A stretch of DNA of 37,964 bases from Spirochaetaceae bacterium (GCA_007128315.1 SKXQ01000147.1:1-37964), one strand, 5' to 3'; shown: positions 9,268 to 17,931, counted from the first letter of the stretch. The notes: a model not told the origin generated them from the letters alone. Program-made: numbers and translations.

Positions 9268-9308
9268 CGAGGGACGGAGGATTAGTTGAGTGAATCCTCC
9301 GTCCCTCG
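9268..9308. repeat. Perfect 16-bp inverted repeat made of two copies of the dispersed 10-mer
   Basis: Left arm CGAGGGACGGAGGATT (9268-9283), 9-nt loop, right arm AATCCTCCGTCCCTCG (9293-9308). It lies exactly between the convergent xylB and ABC exporter genes, so a hairpin would form in both transcripts and may end transcription in both directions, although no T-run follows. Each arm is a full extended copy of the window's repeat. Confidence 0.85.
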
Positions 9309-9322
9309 CTCACCTCCCCGTT

Positions 9323-11230
9323 TCACGTCCGCTGGGACGAGTCGAGTGCCGCCTGCACCAGATCTTCGGGTATATCATCAAACGAGGCATAGTTCATCGA
9401 GTAGAGTCGGGCATACAATCCCCGCTTTTCGATGAGCGCATCGTGGGAGCCGGTTTCAACAATTCGGCCGTCCTGAAGCACGACTATCCGGTCAGCACCT
9501 CGTATGGTGCTGAGTCGGTGCGCGATCACCATGCCGGTGCGGTTCTCAAGGAGCACCGACAGCGCTTTCTGAATAATTCGCTCGGTATAGCTGTCGATAT
9601 TCGCCGTGGCCTCATCGAGGACCAGGATGGGGGCGTCCGCCACTAAGGCGCGGGCAAAGCTTATGAGTTGACGCTGCCCGACTGAGAGGTTACCACCGCC
9701 CTGTTCGACCTTCGTGTAATACCCGTCGGGAAGGCGGACAATGAACTCGTGGGCACCAACCGCCTCGGTCGCCTGCCTGACCTGTTCGAAAGAAGCGTCG
9801 TGTTTGTGATATCTCAAGTTCTCGAGTATCGTACCCGTGAACAGAAAGGGATCCTGCAGAACCATTGCGATGTTCCTGCCTAGAGTCGCCTGTGTCAGAT
9901 CACGAACATCGTGCCCCCCGATTTTCACCGAGCCCTCCCATACGTCGTAAAAACGGTGGGCAATCGCGGTCAGACTGGTCTTTCCACTTCCGGTAGGACC
10001 GACTAACGCGACGGTTTCACCGGAATTCACGCGAAACGAGATATCATTCAGGATAGGCCTGTCAGGCTCATACCCGAAAGTCATGTGCTCGAACTCGATA
10101 GAGCCGTCGATTTCCTTCAGATCCAGGGCTCCGTCCCTGTCATCAACGTCGATCGGTACGTCCATCACCTCAAAAATGCGCTGCCCGGCCGCCATGGCCC
10201 GCTGCATGATGCTGTACTGCATGGTTACCGAGCGTATCGGAGCGAAGAAACGCTGAATGTAGAAGAGAAAAGCGACCATTACACCAAGCTCGAGGGTTCC
10301 AGATAGAACCTCCGTCCCTCCAAAAAAGACGACTATGGCCATAGCGATGCCCGTCAGGGTCTCCACTATCGGTACCATGACCTGCGAATATTTCGAGGCC
10401 GTCAGATGTGCGGCAAGGTTATCGCGGGCTTTGTCGCGAAAGAGCATGAAGTTCACGTCCTCGCGGGCCATTTCCTGAATGGTACGAACCCCGTTGATCC
10501 CTTCGGCGAGTGCCCCATTGACTGATGACTGCGTCTCACGGGCTCGAATAAAGGCCTTTCGGGCACGAGGCAGCCAGAGGATGCGCACCAGAAACAGAAG
10601 CGGTACGATTCCGACCGTCATGAGACCGAGGCGCAGATTCATCGTTAAAAGCACGAAAATGATGCCAAAAAGCAGAACCAGGTCCCCGATTACAAAAATC
10701 GAGGACTCAAGGAAGTTCTGAAGAGCGTTCACATCCCCTTGCAGCCTCGACATCATCCTGCCGACCTCGGTTTTATCCATAAACGAGAGTGAAATCTTTT
10801 GCAGATGTGCAAACATCGCCCGCCTGAGGTCAAACAGCACATGCTGCGCGACATTATTCGACAGCCACTCCTGCATGTAGTTTGCCAGGTAGTTCAGGCT
10901 GATAAGCCCGAAAAACACGAGACCGATGATAGCCAGAGCCGTCGTGCCGGCGCCGGTGTCAACGAGTGCCTCATCGACCGTGTAGCGAATAACCAGCGGA
11001 ACCGAGAGCTGTGTGAGCGTAAAAGCGAGAACCGCCACAATTGACCACACCAGCTGCCTGCGATAGGGCGCGACGAAGCCTATAAATCGCCTGATCACGT
11101 GTCCGTCGAACACTTCACCGAAAATACGCTCGTCACGGTTCGTCTGAGACCCCACAACCGCTAAGGGAGGGTGCTCACCTTCGTGCTCTCCGTAAAATTT
11201 TTCCTGTTCGGGCTGATATTGGTTAGACAT
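9323..11230 (-). CDS. Heterodimeric ABC exporter, subunit with canonical Walker B
   Basis: 635-aa half-transporter of the MsbA/LmrA class: a six-helix membrane domain (about residues 50-350) then a nucleotide-binding domain. Walker A GPTGSGKTS is at about 412, the signature is LSVGQRQ at about 516 (Val replaces the first Gly of LSGGQ), Walker B ILVLDEATANID at about 535 keeps the catalytic Glu, and the switch His is in IAHRLS. Its start overlaps the end of the partner gene by 8 nt (ATGTCTAA), so the two are translationally coupled. The Shine-Dalgarno GGAGG 5 nt upstream is part of a dispersed repeat copy. Exported substrate unknown; drugs or lipids are typical of this class. A further repeat copy lies at 10309, encoding FGGTEV. 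Confidence 0.92.
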   Translation of the reverse strand: MSNQYQPEQEKFYGEHEGEHPPLAVVGSQTNRDERIFGEVFDGHVIRRFIGFVAPYRRQLVWSIVAVLAFTLTQLSVPLVIRYTVDEALVDTGAGTTALAIIGLVFFGLISLNYLANYMQEWLSNNVAQHVLFDLRRAMFAHLQKISLSFMDKTEVGRMMSRLQGDVNALQNFLESSIFVIGDLVLLFGIIFVLLTMNLRLGLMTVGIVPLLFLVRILWLPRARKAFIRARETQSSVNGALAEGINGVRTIQEMAREDVNFMLFRDKARDNLAAHLTASKYSQVMVPIVETLTGIAMAIVVFFGGTEVLSGTLELGVMVAFLFYIQRFFAPIRSVTMQYSIMQRAMAAGQRIFEVMDVPIDVDDRDGALDLKEIDGSIEFEHMTFGYEPDRPILNDISFRVNSGETVALVGPTGSGKTSLTAIAHRFYDVWEGSVKIGGHDVRDLTQATLGRNIAMVLQDPFLFTGTILENLRYHKHDASFEQVRQATEAVGAHEFIVRLPDGYYTKVEQGGGNLSVGQRQLISFARALVADAPILVLDEATANIDSYTERIIQKALSVLLENRTGMVIAHRLSTIRGADRIVVLQDGRIVETGSHDALIEKRGLYARLYSMNYASFDDIPEDLVQAALDSSQRT

Positions 11231-13055
11231 TCAATCCTCCGTCCCTCGAAAAGACCTTCGCGTCTACCGCTTCGTCCTCATCCGGGTTGGTCTGCAGGGC
11301 ATACAGCGCTGCGTAGCGTCCTCCGTCCCTCAACAGGCTCTGATGTGTGCCGCGTTCGATGATGCGGCCGCCGTCTATGAAAAGGATCTCGTCGGCGTGC
11401 ATGAGCGAGCTCAGGCGGTGTGCGATGACGACGGTGGCGTGTTTGTGTGCAATAGAAGCAAGTCCCTGCCTGATTCGCTGTTCGGTTGCAGCGTCGATCG
11501 CGGCGGTGGAGTCATCGAAGACCATAATCGGGGACTGGAGTACGAGCATGCGGGCGATAGCCAGGCGCTGCTTCTGCCCCCCGGAGAGCGACACACCACG
11601 CTCGCCTACGAGCGTCCGGTACCCCTTGGGCAGCTGCTCGATATAGCTGTGCAGTTGGGCCGTCTCGGAGGCCCACTCGATGTGGTCCCTGTCCACCCAC
11701 GGATTTCCATAGGCAAGATTGTTTTCGAGCCTCGAGGTAAAAATGAAGCTGTCCTGCTGTATGACGCTCACAGCCCGTCTGAGCGAAACAAGCGTCACAT
11801 CGCGAATGTCCTGTCCATCGATGCGAATGCTCCCCGAGCTCACATCATAGAACCGGGGTATCAGATGTGCGATGGTGGATTTTCCGGCACCCGGCGGACC
11901 GACGAGGCCAAGAGTCTGCCCCGGCGCCACCTCGAAGGAAATATCGGTGAGAGTGTGCTCCTTCTCATCCTGCCCTTCATAGGCAAAGCCGACTGAGTCG
12001 AAGGTCAGAACGCCTTTCTTCAACTTCAACGCGGGTGCTCCGGGTTTATCGTGAATCTCCGGCTCACGGTCGAGCACATCGAAAAGACGCTCTCCGGATG
12101 TAGTTGCACGCGCAATGGAGTTCACGAGCAGCCCCATCTGACGCACCGGCATCTGCAGAATAGTCAGATACGCGAGGAACTCGGTCAGGCGCCCGACCGT
12201 TATGCTCCCATCGAGCACCATGGCACCACCGACTGTCAGAACCAGGCCCATGGAGATGAAGTACGCGAAGCTCATGAAGGTGGCGTTTCGAACCCTGACT
12301 CCGATTCGATGTCGGGTAAGGTTGAACGCGCGATTCGAGGTCCGGTCGAATTTCGACATTTCGTAGTCCTGTGACCCGAACGAGCGCACAACCCGTATGC
12401 CGCCAAGATTCTCTTCCATGATGCGGGTCAGAACCGACAGACGTCGCTGCAGTCCGTGCCAGCTCTTTCGAAGCCGCAGTCTCATGACAATGGCGCGCCA
12501 TCCGACAATCGGTACAAAGCTCAGCGCTACGAGTCCGAGCACAGGCTCGGTACTGATCATGAGCCACGAGCCAGCGCCAACAAGCACACTCAGCACGATT
12601 AGTCGCACGATACCTGTGTTCACAAAGAGCCGAACACCTTCAATGTCCAGCATACCCCGGGTAATGAGATCTCCGCTGTGCATGGCATCGTGGTAACTGA
12701 AACTCAGCCGTTGCACCTTCTCGTAGATGGCCAGACGCAGCTCGTAACCGATAAACTGACCAACCGCTTCGGCATGGTAGTTGTGAAGCATCGTGAACAC
12801 GCCGTGGGCTACACTCGCTCCAAAGAGAAGCGCCGCGGAGAGCAGCAGTACCGACTGTGCTTCCTCAATAGACGCGCCTCGCTGGAAGAACGTAAAGGAG
12901 CTGTCGACGGCCGCTCCGAGCAGCTGCGGAATCCAGAGTTGAAACGCGCCGGCGACGACGGCGAAGGCGATGGTAACTGACATACGTGTCCGGTGGCGGA
13001 ACGCCATTCGGGCAATCCGTCCGAGCGTATGCAATCGTATTTTTGTGCGTGGCAT
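11223..13055 (-). CDS. Heterodimeric ABC exporter, subunit with degenerate catalytic site
   Basis: 610-aa MsbA-like half-transporter. A six-helix membrane domain is followed by an ATPase domain with Walker A GPPGAGKST (about residue 390), a canonical signature LSGGQKQRLA (about 490) and Walker B IMVFDDSTAAID (about 510), where Asp replaces the catalytic Glu. Such a Glu-to-Asp change in one partner is characteristic of asymmetric heterodimeric exporters (TM287/288 and BmrCD type), and fits the canonical site in the downstream partner. The start MPRTKIRLH is chosen because a GGAG lies about 9 nt upstream; longer in-frame starts lack one. The last residues (SRDGGLNV) are encoded by a dispersed repeat copy at 11236, and a second copy at 11320 encodes RDGGR. 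Confidence 0.9.
   Translation of the reverse strand: MPRTKIRLHTLGRIARMAFRHRTRMSVTIAFAVVAGAFQLWIPQLLGAAVDSSFTFFQRGASIEEAQSVLLLSAALLFGASVAHGVFTMLHNYHAEAVGQFIGYELRLAIYEKVQRLSFSYHDAMHSGDLITRGMLDIEGVRLFVNTGIVRLIVLSVLVGAGSWLMISTEPVLGLVALSFVPIVGWRAIVMRLRLRKSWHGLQRRLSVLTRIMEENLGGIRVVRSFGSQDYEMSKFDRTSNRAFNLTRHRIGVRVRNATFMSFAYFISMGLVLTVGGAMVLDGSITVGRLTEFLAYLTILQMPVRQMGLLVNSIARATTSGERLFDVLDREPEIHDKPGAPALKLKKGVLTFDSVGFAYEGQDEKEHTLTDISFEVAPGQTLGLVGPPGAGKSTIAHLIPRFYDVSSGSIRIDGQDIRDVTLVSLRRAVSVIQQDSFIFTSRLENNLAYGNPWVDRDHIEWASETAQLHSYIEQLPKGYRTLVGERGVSLSGGQKQRLAIARMLVLQSPIMVFDDSTAAIDAATEQRIRQGLASIAHKHATVVIAHRLSSLMHADEILFIDGGRIIERGTHQSLLRDGGRYAALYALQTNPDEDEAVDAKVFSRDGGLNV
11233..11248 (-). promoter_or_regulatory. 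Dispersed repeat copy acting as Shine-Dalgarno and as coding end
   Basis: On the minus strand this full-length repeat reads CGAGGGACGGAGGATT. Its GGAGG is 5 nt before the ATG of the downstream ABC gene, while the same bases encode the C-terminal SRDGGL of the upstream ABC gene. The dual use is directly visible. Confidence 0.7.
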
Positions 13056-13128
13056 GATGAAAATCTCCGACATGCGAGGAAGTGCAGCCGGGAGAACACA
13101 GGTGGCAGCAGCACCGCATGTTCGAACC

Positions 13129-13158
13129 ATCGTACTGTGTTCGGTTTTTCACAATCAA
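13129..13158 (-). promoter_or_regulatory. Candidate promoter of the ABC exporter operon
   Basis: Read on the minus strand: TTGATT (13158-13153), 18-nt spacer, TACGAT (13134-13129), about 75 nt before the exporter start. Four of six bases match each sigma-70 box. It lies in the 158-nt gap below the MgtC-like gene, which holds no other feature I can support. Confidence 0.35.
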
Positions 13159-13213
13159 TGCGACAACGCGACAGTTGCGAATAGGTGTCCCACCGGCTGG
13201 ACAGAAGCGTGTG

Positions 13214-13915
13214 TTACCCGACATCCTCGAGGCGGATCTTCGTGACCCCGGGAACGCCATTCACGACTTCGTACATCTCGTCATAATCGAGATCAGGTGG
13301 TACATACACCATGAACCGGTAGCGGGTGGTGCCTTTTTCCATCGAACGTTGCACGTCGGTGCTCCGTATGCGAATATTCAGATCCTCGAGAACTCCCTCG
13401 AGCACGTAGGCCTGTGCCTTCTTATTGTTGGTTGCAATATGCAGATTCTTGATAACCAGCTTCGGAAAATATCGGCGCTCAAACCGGTCAAGCAGCGTCA
13501 GCGTCATCAGAATTAGAACTGTCGCGGTTACCGCCGCTCCGTACAGCCCCGCCCCGACAGCAAGCCCTATCGCGGCAACCGTCCATATCGATGCGGCGGT
13601 CGTCAGCCCGCGTATATCAGCTCCCAGCCTGAGAATAGCACCTCCACCGAGAAACCCTATACCCGAAACCACCTGCGCGGCGAGCCGTGCCGGATCGCCG
13701 GCCGCGTATGTCTGCGGAAGGTGAATCGAAATCTGCATAATCAGCGTCGCGCCAAGCCCGATGAGTATGTGCGTTCTTAAACCCGCCGGCTGGTTGCTCC
13801 GCTCCCGTTCGACACCGATCGCTCCGGCGAGCAGGTAAACAATGCCGAGCCGAAGAAGTGTGACCGGTAAAGCAATATCAGTTGCGCTAACGAGATCCTG
13901 TATCCATCCCCACAT
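13214..13915 (-). CDS. MgtC/SapB family inner-membrane protein
   Basis: 233 aa. The N-terminal two thirds is hydrophobic with the MgtC hallmark GAIGVERERSNQPAGLRTHI followed by LIGLGATLIM, then further membrane segments (VSGIGFLGGGAIL is also diagnostic). The C-terminal third (from about residue 150) is a soluble domain resembling the regulatory ACT-like tail of this family. MgtC-like proteins modulate Mg2+ homeostasis or the F-ATPase; many environmental members have unknown roles. It overlaps the end of the BCCT transporter gene by 29 nt and has no clear Shine-Dalgarno, so it probably depends on translation of that gene. It is the last of a three-gene unit with the universal-stress-like and BCCT genes, which suggests osmotic or ionic stress. 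Confidence 0.85.
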   Translation of the reverse strand: MWGWIQDLVSATDIALPVTLLRLGIVYLLAGAIGVERERSNQPAGLRTHILIGLGATLIMQISIHLPQTYAAGDPARLAAQVVSGIGFLGGGAILRLGADIRGLTTAASIWTVAAIGLAVGAGLYGAAVTATVLILMTLTLLDRFERRYFPKLVIKNLHIATNNKKAQAYVLEGVLEDLNIRIRSTDVQRSMEKGTTRYRFMVYVPPDLDYDEMYEVVNGVPGVTKIRLEDVG

Positions 13916-15458
13916 GACCGGGGGATTGTACCGCAGTTTCGTGTTTCAAGGAAGCGGTCGCCCGACCCTGTTCAAAACGCAGGGCCTTCAGGAAGCCGGC
14001 GAGTGCGAGCAATAAGAGCGGTATCACCGGCAGCGCTGCGATCACGACAAGACTGCGTACGGCGTGCAGTCCTCCTGCAACCAGAAGAACAGCTGCGAGC
14101 ACCCCGGTCAGTACCAGCCACAGGACCCGGACTGACGTTCGCAGCGCGGACCCGGCCGGCAGCGAGATCTGTGTCAGAAACCAGCTGCCGCTATCCATCA
14201 TGATCACGCCGAAGGCCGCGGCGGCGATCAGCGCGAGAATCCGCAGGATCAGACCCGGACGATACTCTCCGAGAACAAGAAACAGGGCCGATTCCGGAGC
14301 CGCGGCTACACGGTCTGCGATAAGTACTCCCTGCTCAAGCTCAAGAAACAGGGCTGCTCCTGCCAGAACAGCGATAACAAAAAGGGTCGCGATCATCGGA
14401 ATGCTGAGCGTGGCGACGATGAATGAGCGCATGGTTCGTCCGCGTGACACACTGACAAGAAACACGCCGGTGAACGGCGCCCAGATTATCCAGAACGCCC
14501 AGTAGAACAGAGAGTGTTCAGCAGGTGCATTCCCGCCGGCGACGGCGCCAATTCCAAGAGCGGTGGCAGGGAGCTCCGACAAATAGTTGCCGACGGACGT
14601 TGAGAAAAAGGAAAGAAGCCAGTTCCCCGGACCTGCAAGCAGAACCGATAGAACAAGCGCAGCAACGACCGCGACAGCGGGCCGACGGATCAGTTGCAGC
14701 TGCCGGTGCCGTCTGAACAGCACGAGAACCATGGGCAGAGCGGTAATCACGAGCAGGCTTACCAGCACCATCGCCGAAGAATCGGTCAATCCGAACACGG
14801 ACGCGAAACCGGAAGCGATCTGCGCGGCGACCAGAACCAGTGCCGCAGCGGCGGCGATGAGTGTAGCAATGACTGCCACCGCATCGATGATGTGTCCTGC
14901 CCACCTCTCGGCCATGAACCCGAGAATCGGAAATGTGGCGGCAGAAAGCCGCATTGCTACACCACGTCTGAAGGCAAACCAGCAGACCGCAAGTCCGGTG
15001 ACGATCGCGACCGCCCACATGTGCAGACCCCACTGCAGAAAACCGGTCTGCATGGCTTCACGCGCCGCCTCCGCCGTATAGGGGCTGATCCCTGCCGATG
15101 GCGCTGCGAATCCGACGATGACATCCGAAACACCGAGGAACAGTACTCCCAGCATCAGACCGGCTGACACAAGCAGCGTGATCCATGCTGCAGTCGTGAA
15201 TCGTGGCTGTTCATCCGCGGCTCCGATGATCATCTGGCCGTACCGGCTGAAGGCAAGATACAGCGCAAGCACCAGACAGGCCGCTACTGTAAGAACGTAC
15301 CAGGAGGATACCCGGGTGGTCACGAACCGATGTGCGGTGCGAATCAGTCCTATCGTCCACACTGGTTGCACGGCCAGGAGGCTTGTAAACGCCACAATGA
15401 GCGATATGACACTCACAAGCGGGATTCTGCTGAACGGATCAGCCTTGGTCCGATTCAT
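13887..15458 (-). CDS. BCCT family transporter (betaine/carnitine/choline type)
   Basis: 523 aa with about twelve membrane segments. The family block FYWAFWIIWAPFTGVFLVSVSRGRTMR (about residues 315-340) is nearly diagnostic, and WGLHMWAVAIVTGLAVCW corresponds to the aromatic-rich fourth-helix region that binds quaternary ammonium compounds. These carriers take up osmoprotectants such as glycine betaine, usually with Na+. The start codon overlaps the stop of the universal-stress-like gene as ATGA, and its own end overlaps the MgtC-like start. The C-terminal tail is short, so the long osmosensing tail known from BetP is absent. Substrate cannot be fixed from sequence; compatible-solute uptake is the best guess. 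Confidence 0.88.
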   Translation of the reverse strand: MNRTKADPFSRIPLVSVISLIVAFTSLLAVQPVWTIGLIRTAHRFVTTRVSSWYVLTVAACLVLALYLAFSRYGQMIIGAADEQPRFTTAAWITLLVSAGLMLGVLFLGVSDVIVGFAAPSAGISPYTAEAAREAMQTGFLQWGLHMWAVAIVTGLAVCWFAFRRGVAMRLSAATFPILGFMAERWAGHIIDAVAVIATLIAAAAALVLVAAQIASGFASVFGLTDSSAMVLVSLLVITALPMVLVLFRRHRQLQLIRRPAVAVVAALVLSVLLAGPGNWLLSFFSTSVGNYLSELPATALGIGAVAGGNAPAEHSLFYWAFWIIWAPFTGVFLVSVSRGRTMRSFIVATLSIPMIATLFVIAVLAGAALFLELEQGVLIADRVAAAPESALFLVLGEYRPGLILRILALIAAAAFGVIMMDSGSWFLTQISLPAGSALRTSVRVLWLVLTGVLAAVLLVAGGLHAVRSLVVIAALPVIPLLLLALAGFLKALRFEQGRATASLKHETAVQSPGHVGMDTGSR

Positions 15459-16312
15459 GAAGAAGACTCCTCGGGGTTCCAGCGTTCGCCTTCGTGTAAA
15501 ACAGGAGCATCTGCCGGTAACACAAACACCGATACCCCGCGTGCATGCAGAACCGCCTCGGCGGTCCGCCCGATTGTCCGGGGGCCCGACTGTACCATGC
15601 CCGACTTCCCGATGACGACCATACGAGCACCTGCGACGCGGGCCTGCCGGGGAATCACCCGATGTGGCGTTCCGGTCAGCGACATGGTCGTAACGTTGCG
15701 ATTCAGGCAGCGAGCAGCCAGACGCCCGAGGGTGCCCTCTGCCTGATCGTTTCGAGACGACTCCGAATCCGGATCTGGTGCCCGTTCATCAGTGTGCAGT
15801 ATGATCACATGCCCCGGTCCAAAGTCGCTTCTGTTCAGTAGCGGCAGCGCAAATCGGTCGGTTGCATCAAAGGCCGTCGCATAGAGAATCGGGCCCTTCG
15901 GGTCGGACCAGCTTTGTAAGATGGCCTGCTTGTGCACGAACACCGGCACGTCAGTCGTGCGTATGGTGTCCATTAAAAGACTTCCGGAAAACGAACGCTG
16001 TATCCAGTTTTTCGGTTTCCACGAGACCGCGATGCAGTCGGCACCGAGCTCACGAGCGACCCGTGTAACCACCTGGCTGTCCGCGTACCATACGGTCCGC
16101 TGCTCGGCACGAAGTCCGGCACCAGAGAAGAGTTCCCGACGCTGTTCAAGGATGTCGCTTCCCCGACGGTCATCGGCAGCTGACTCGGTTCCGGCAACGT
16201 GCAGAAGCACCACGGACCTGGCGCCGAACCCCGCAACCGCGGTGGCAAGAGCAGAAATACGCTTGGGAGACTCGTTGAGTTTCAGGGGCACGAGGACTTT
16301 TTCAAATACCAT
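15455..16312 (-). CDS. Tandem universal stress protein (UspA family)
   Basis: 285 aa made of two Usp domains: residues 1 to about 135 (starting FEKVLVPLKLNESPKR) and about 140-275. The second domain retains the ATP-binding pattern as VVIGKSG then nine residues then GRT, i.e. G-2x-G-9x-G with Arg where Ser/Thr is usual. The first domain lacks the glycine loop, so probably only one site binds nucleotide. It heads an operon with a BCCT transporter (4-nt ATGA overlap) and an MgtC-like protein. Usp proteins linked to osmolyte transporters are known, for example TeaD with the Halomonas ectoine TRAP transporter, so a role in gating or regulating the neighbouring carrier is plausible. A weak promoter TTGTAT/TATCCT can be drawn upstream. 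Confidence 0.85.
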   Translation of the reverse strand: MVFEKVLVPLKLNESPKRISALATAVAGFGARSVVLLHVAGTESAADDRRGSDILEQRRELFSGAGLRAEQRTVWYADSQVVTRVARELGADCIAVSWKPKNWIQRSFSGSLLMDTIRTTDVPVFVHKQAILQSWSDPKGPILYATAFDATDRFALPLLNRSDFGPGHVIILHTDERAPDPDSESSRNDQAEGTLGRLAARCLNRNVTTMSLTGTPHRVIPRQARVAGARMVVIGKSGMVQSGPRTIGRTAEAVLHARGVSVFVLPADAPVLHEGERWNPEESSS

Positions 16313-16390
16313 AACTTTTCTTCAGGATAAATCGTGTTTGCGGTCCAATACAATCGGTTCAGGCTTAAACCTCCGAGCTTTCTGCAGGTT

Positions 16391-16537
16391 TTATCCGATC
16401 TTCATCGTAAACTCCTCATCGGCCCGGGTCACACCGGGATCGACACGGTATACGAGCTTACCGGCGCGCGGAGCGAGGGCCTGTCCACTCAGATTGTTGA
16501 GCAGGTCCGTGAGACGGTCCTCACCGGCCACACTCAC
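16391..16537 (-). CDS. Small 48-aa protein of unknown function, coupled to MATE
   Basis: Begins with GTG that overlaps the MATE stop codon (GTGA) and runs 48 codons to TAA. A strong purine run GGGGGGA lies about 5 nt before the GTG. Codon use is like that of neighbouring genes (GC-rich third positions such as GTG, GCC, GAC, CTC, CTG). The protein begins MSVAGEDRLTDLLNNLSG and ends DEEFTMKIG. It is soluble and mixed-charge, has no membrane segment, and I recognise no family. Alternatives are a relic of a longer gene or a C-terminal extension of the transporter reached by frameshift. The remaining 78 nt up to the Usp start show no other gene. Confidence 0.5.
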   Translation of the reverse strand: MSVAGEDRLTDLLNNLSGQALAPRAGKLVYRVDPGVTRADEEFTMKIG

Positions 16538-17916
16538 AAAGATCCCCCCGCATCACGCTCTCTGTGCAGAAACCTCGTTGTTGAAACGAGAAACACGACT
16601 CCGACCAGCGCTGTCAGCACGTCGGCGACCGCCTGCGAAGCGATGACACCGGAGAGACCGAAGAGCTCGGAAAGCAGAAACACCACCGGAATAAGAAAGA
16701 GCCCCTGTCGCGATATGCCAATGAAATACGCCGGCTTTGACTTCCCGAGCGCCTGACAGGTAAACAGGGCGATTGTCTGCAGACCGAAGAGCGGAAACAC
16801 CGCGTGGACGACCCGAAGACCCCAGGTGCCGATCTCTATGACATCCGGGTCGGTGGTGAACACGCGCATAATCCAGGGCGCAAAGGCTACGATCAGTACG
16901 GCTACCGTACAGGCATACATACTGCTCCACACGTACCCGAGCTTTACCGTGCGCATGAGGCGGTCGTAGAATTTCGCGCCGTAGTTATAACCAACAACCG
17001 GCCCGTAGCCCTGACCAAACCCGTAGACCGGGAACGAGGCGAACAACAGGACCCTGAAAAGAATACCTACGGCTCCAAGCGCCGCGTCGCCAAAGGGACG
17101 GGCAAAGCTGTTTACGATCGAAAATGCCACCGCCTCAAGCAGCAGCCGGAAGAACAGTGGCCCACCGTTCCCGATGACCTCCCGCAGGATGGTCGCATCG
17201 GGTTTCAAGGCCCGAGGACCGACGTGTATGTAGCTCCGTCCCCGGACGTAGTGCACCGACAGAAAGAGGACCGCCACCGTCTGGCTGATCACCGTCGCGT
17301 AGGCCGCTCCGGCGATCCCGAGATCGAAAACGAAAATCAGGATCGGATCGAGAATGATGTTCAGAACCGCGCCGAGGATGAGCCCCGCCATACTGTAGCG
17401 TGCCGCACCCTCGGCTCGGATGCAGTGTGCAAGACACTGCTTGAGCATGATAGCCGATGCCCCGAAGAGAAAAACCTCAGCGTAGCTGCGTGCGTAGGGA
17501 AGAACCGTCTCCGAGGCTCCGAGTGCAAACAGAAGGGGTTCCAGATAGCGGTAGGCGGCTAAAGAGAATACGATCGAGCAGAGGATGGTGCCGGTAAGCG
17601 CAACGGTCGCGGTACGGCTCGCTTCCTCGCGCCGTCCGGCACCAAGGCAGCGGCTTATGTAGCTCGCCGCTCCGACCCCGAACGTCAGACCAACCGCGCT
17701 CACGAGGGTCAGGAGCGGAAACACAACGGCGACAGCTCCGATCTGCGCGGTCCCGAGGCGCCCGATGAACGCGCTGTCGGTGACGTTGTAAAAAGCGTTC
17801 ACCGTCATGCCTGCGATTCCGGGCAGGCTCATACTCACGAGCACCCGTACAAGGGGCCCCTCTCCGAGAGTTCTGGTCCGCTGCTCAGCCCGCTGATCCC
17901 TCAGGCTGCGCTCCAT
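16534..17916 (-). CDS. MATE family efflux transporter (second paralogue)
   Basis: 460-aa multidrug/toxin extrusion type antiporter with about twelve hydrophobic segments. It shares the layout and motifs of the pump at 2905-4362: SLPGIAGMTVNAFYNVTDSAFIGRLG near residue 35 and GQGYGPVVGYNYGAK near residue 290. A good Shine-Dalgarno GGGAGGA precedes the ATG. It follows aspS by only 15 nt on the same strand, so it is probably transcribed as the tail of the gatC-gatA-gatB-aspS operon, a surprising partner for translation genes. A 48-aa ORF follows with a GTGA overlap. Substrate unknown. Confidence 0.9.
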   Translation of the reverse strand: MERSLRDQRAEQRTRTLGEGPLVRVLVSMSLPGIAGMTVNAFYNVTDSAFIGRLGTAQIGAVAVVFPLLTLVSAVGLTFGVGAASYISRCLGAGRREEASRTATVALTGTILCSIVFSLAAYRYLEPLLFALGASETVLPYARSYAEVFLFGASAIMLKQCLAHCIRAEGAARYSMAGLILGAVLNIILDPILIFVFDLGIAGAAYATVISQTVAVLFLSVHYVRGRSYIHVGPRALKPDATILREVIGNGGPLFFRLLLEAVAFSIVNSFARPFGDAALGAVGILFRVLLFASFPVYGFGQGYGPVVGYNYGAKFYDRLMRTVKLGYVWSSMYACTVAVLIVAFAPWIMRVFTTDPDVIEIGTWGLRVVHAVFPLFGLQTIALFTCQALGKSKPAYFIGISRQGLFLIPVVFLLSELFGLSGVIASQAVADVLTALVGVVFLVSTTRFLHRERDAGGSL

Positions 17917-17931
17917 ACATCCTCCCGCAGC

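Noticed and set aside
16313-16390. Possible terminator after the 48-aa ORF
   Set aside because: Only a 5-bp AACCT/AGGTT stem with a long loop and no T-run.
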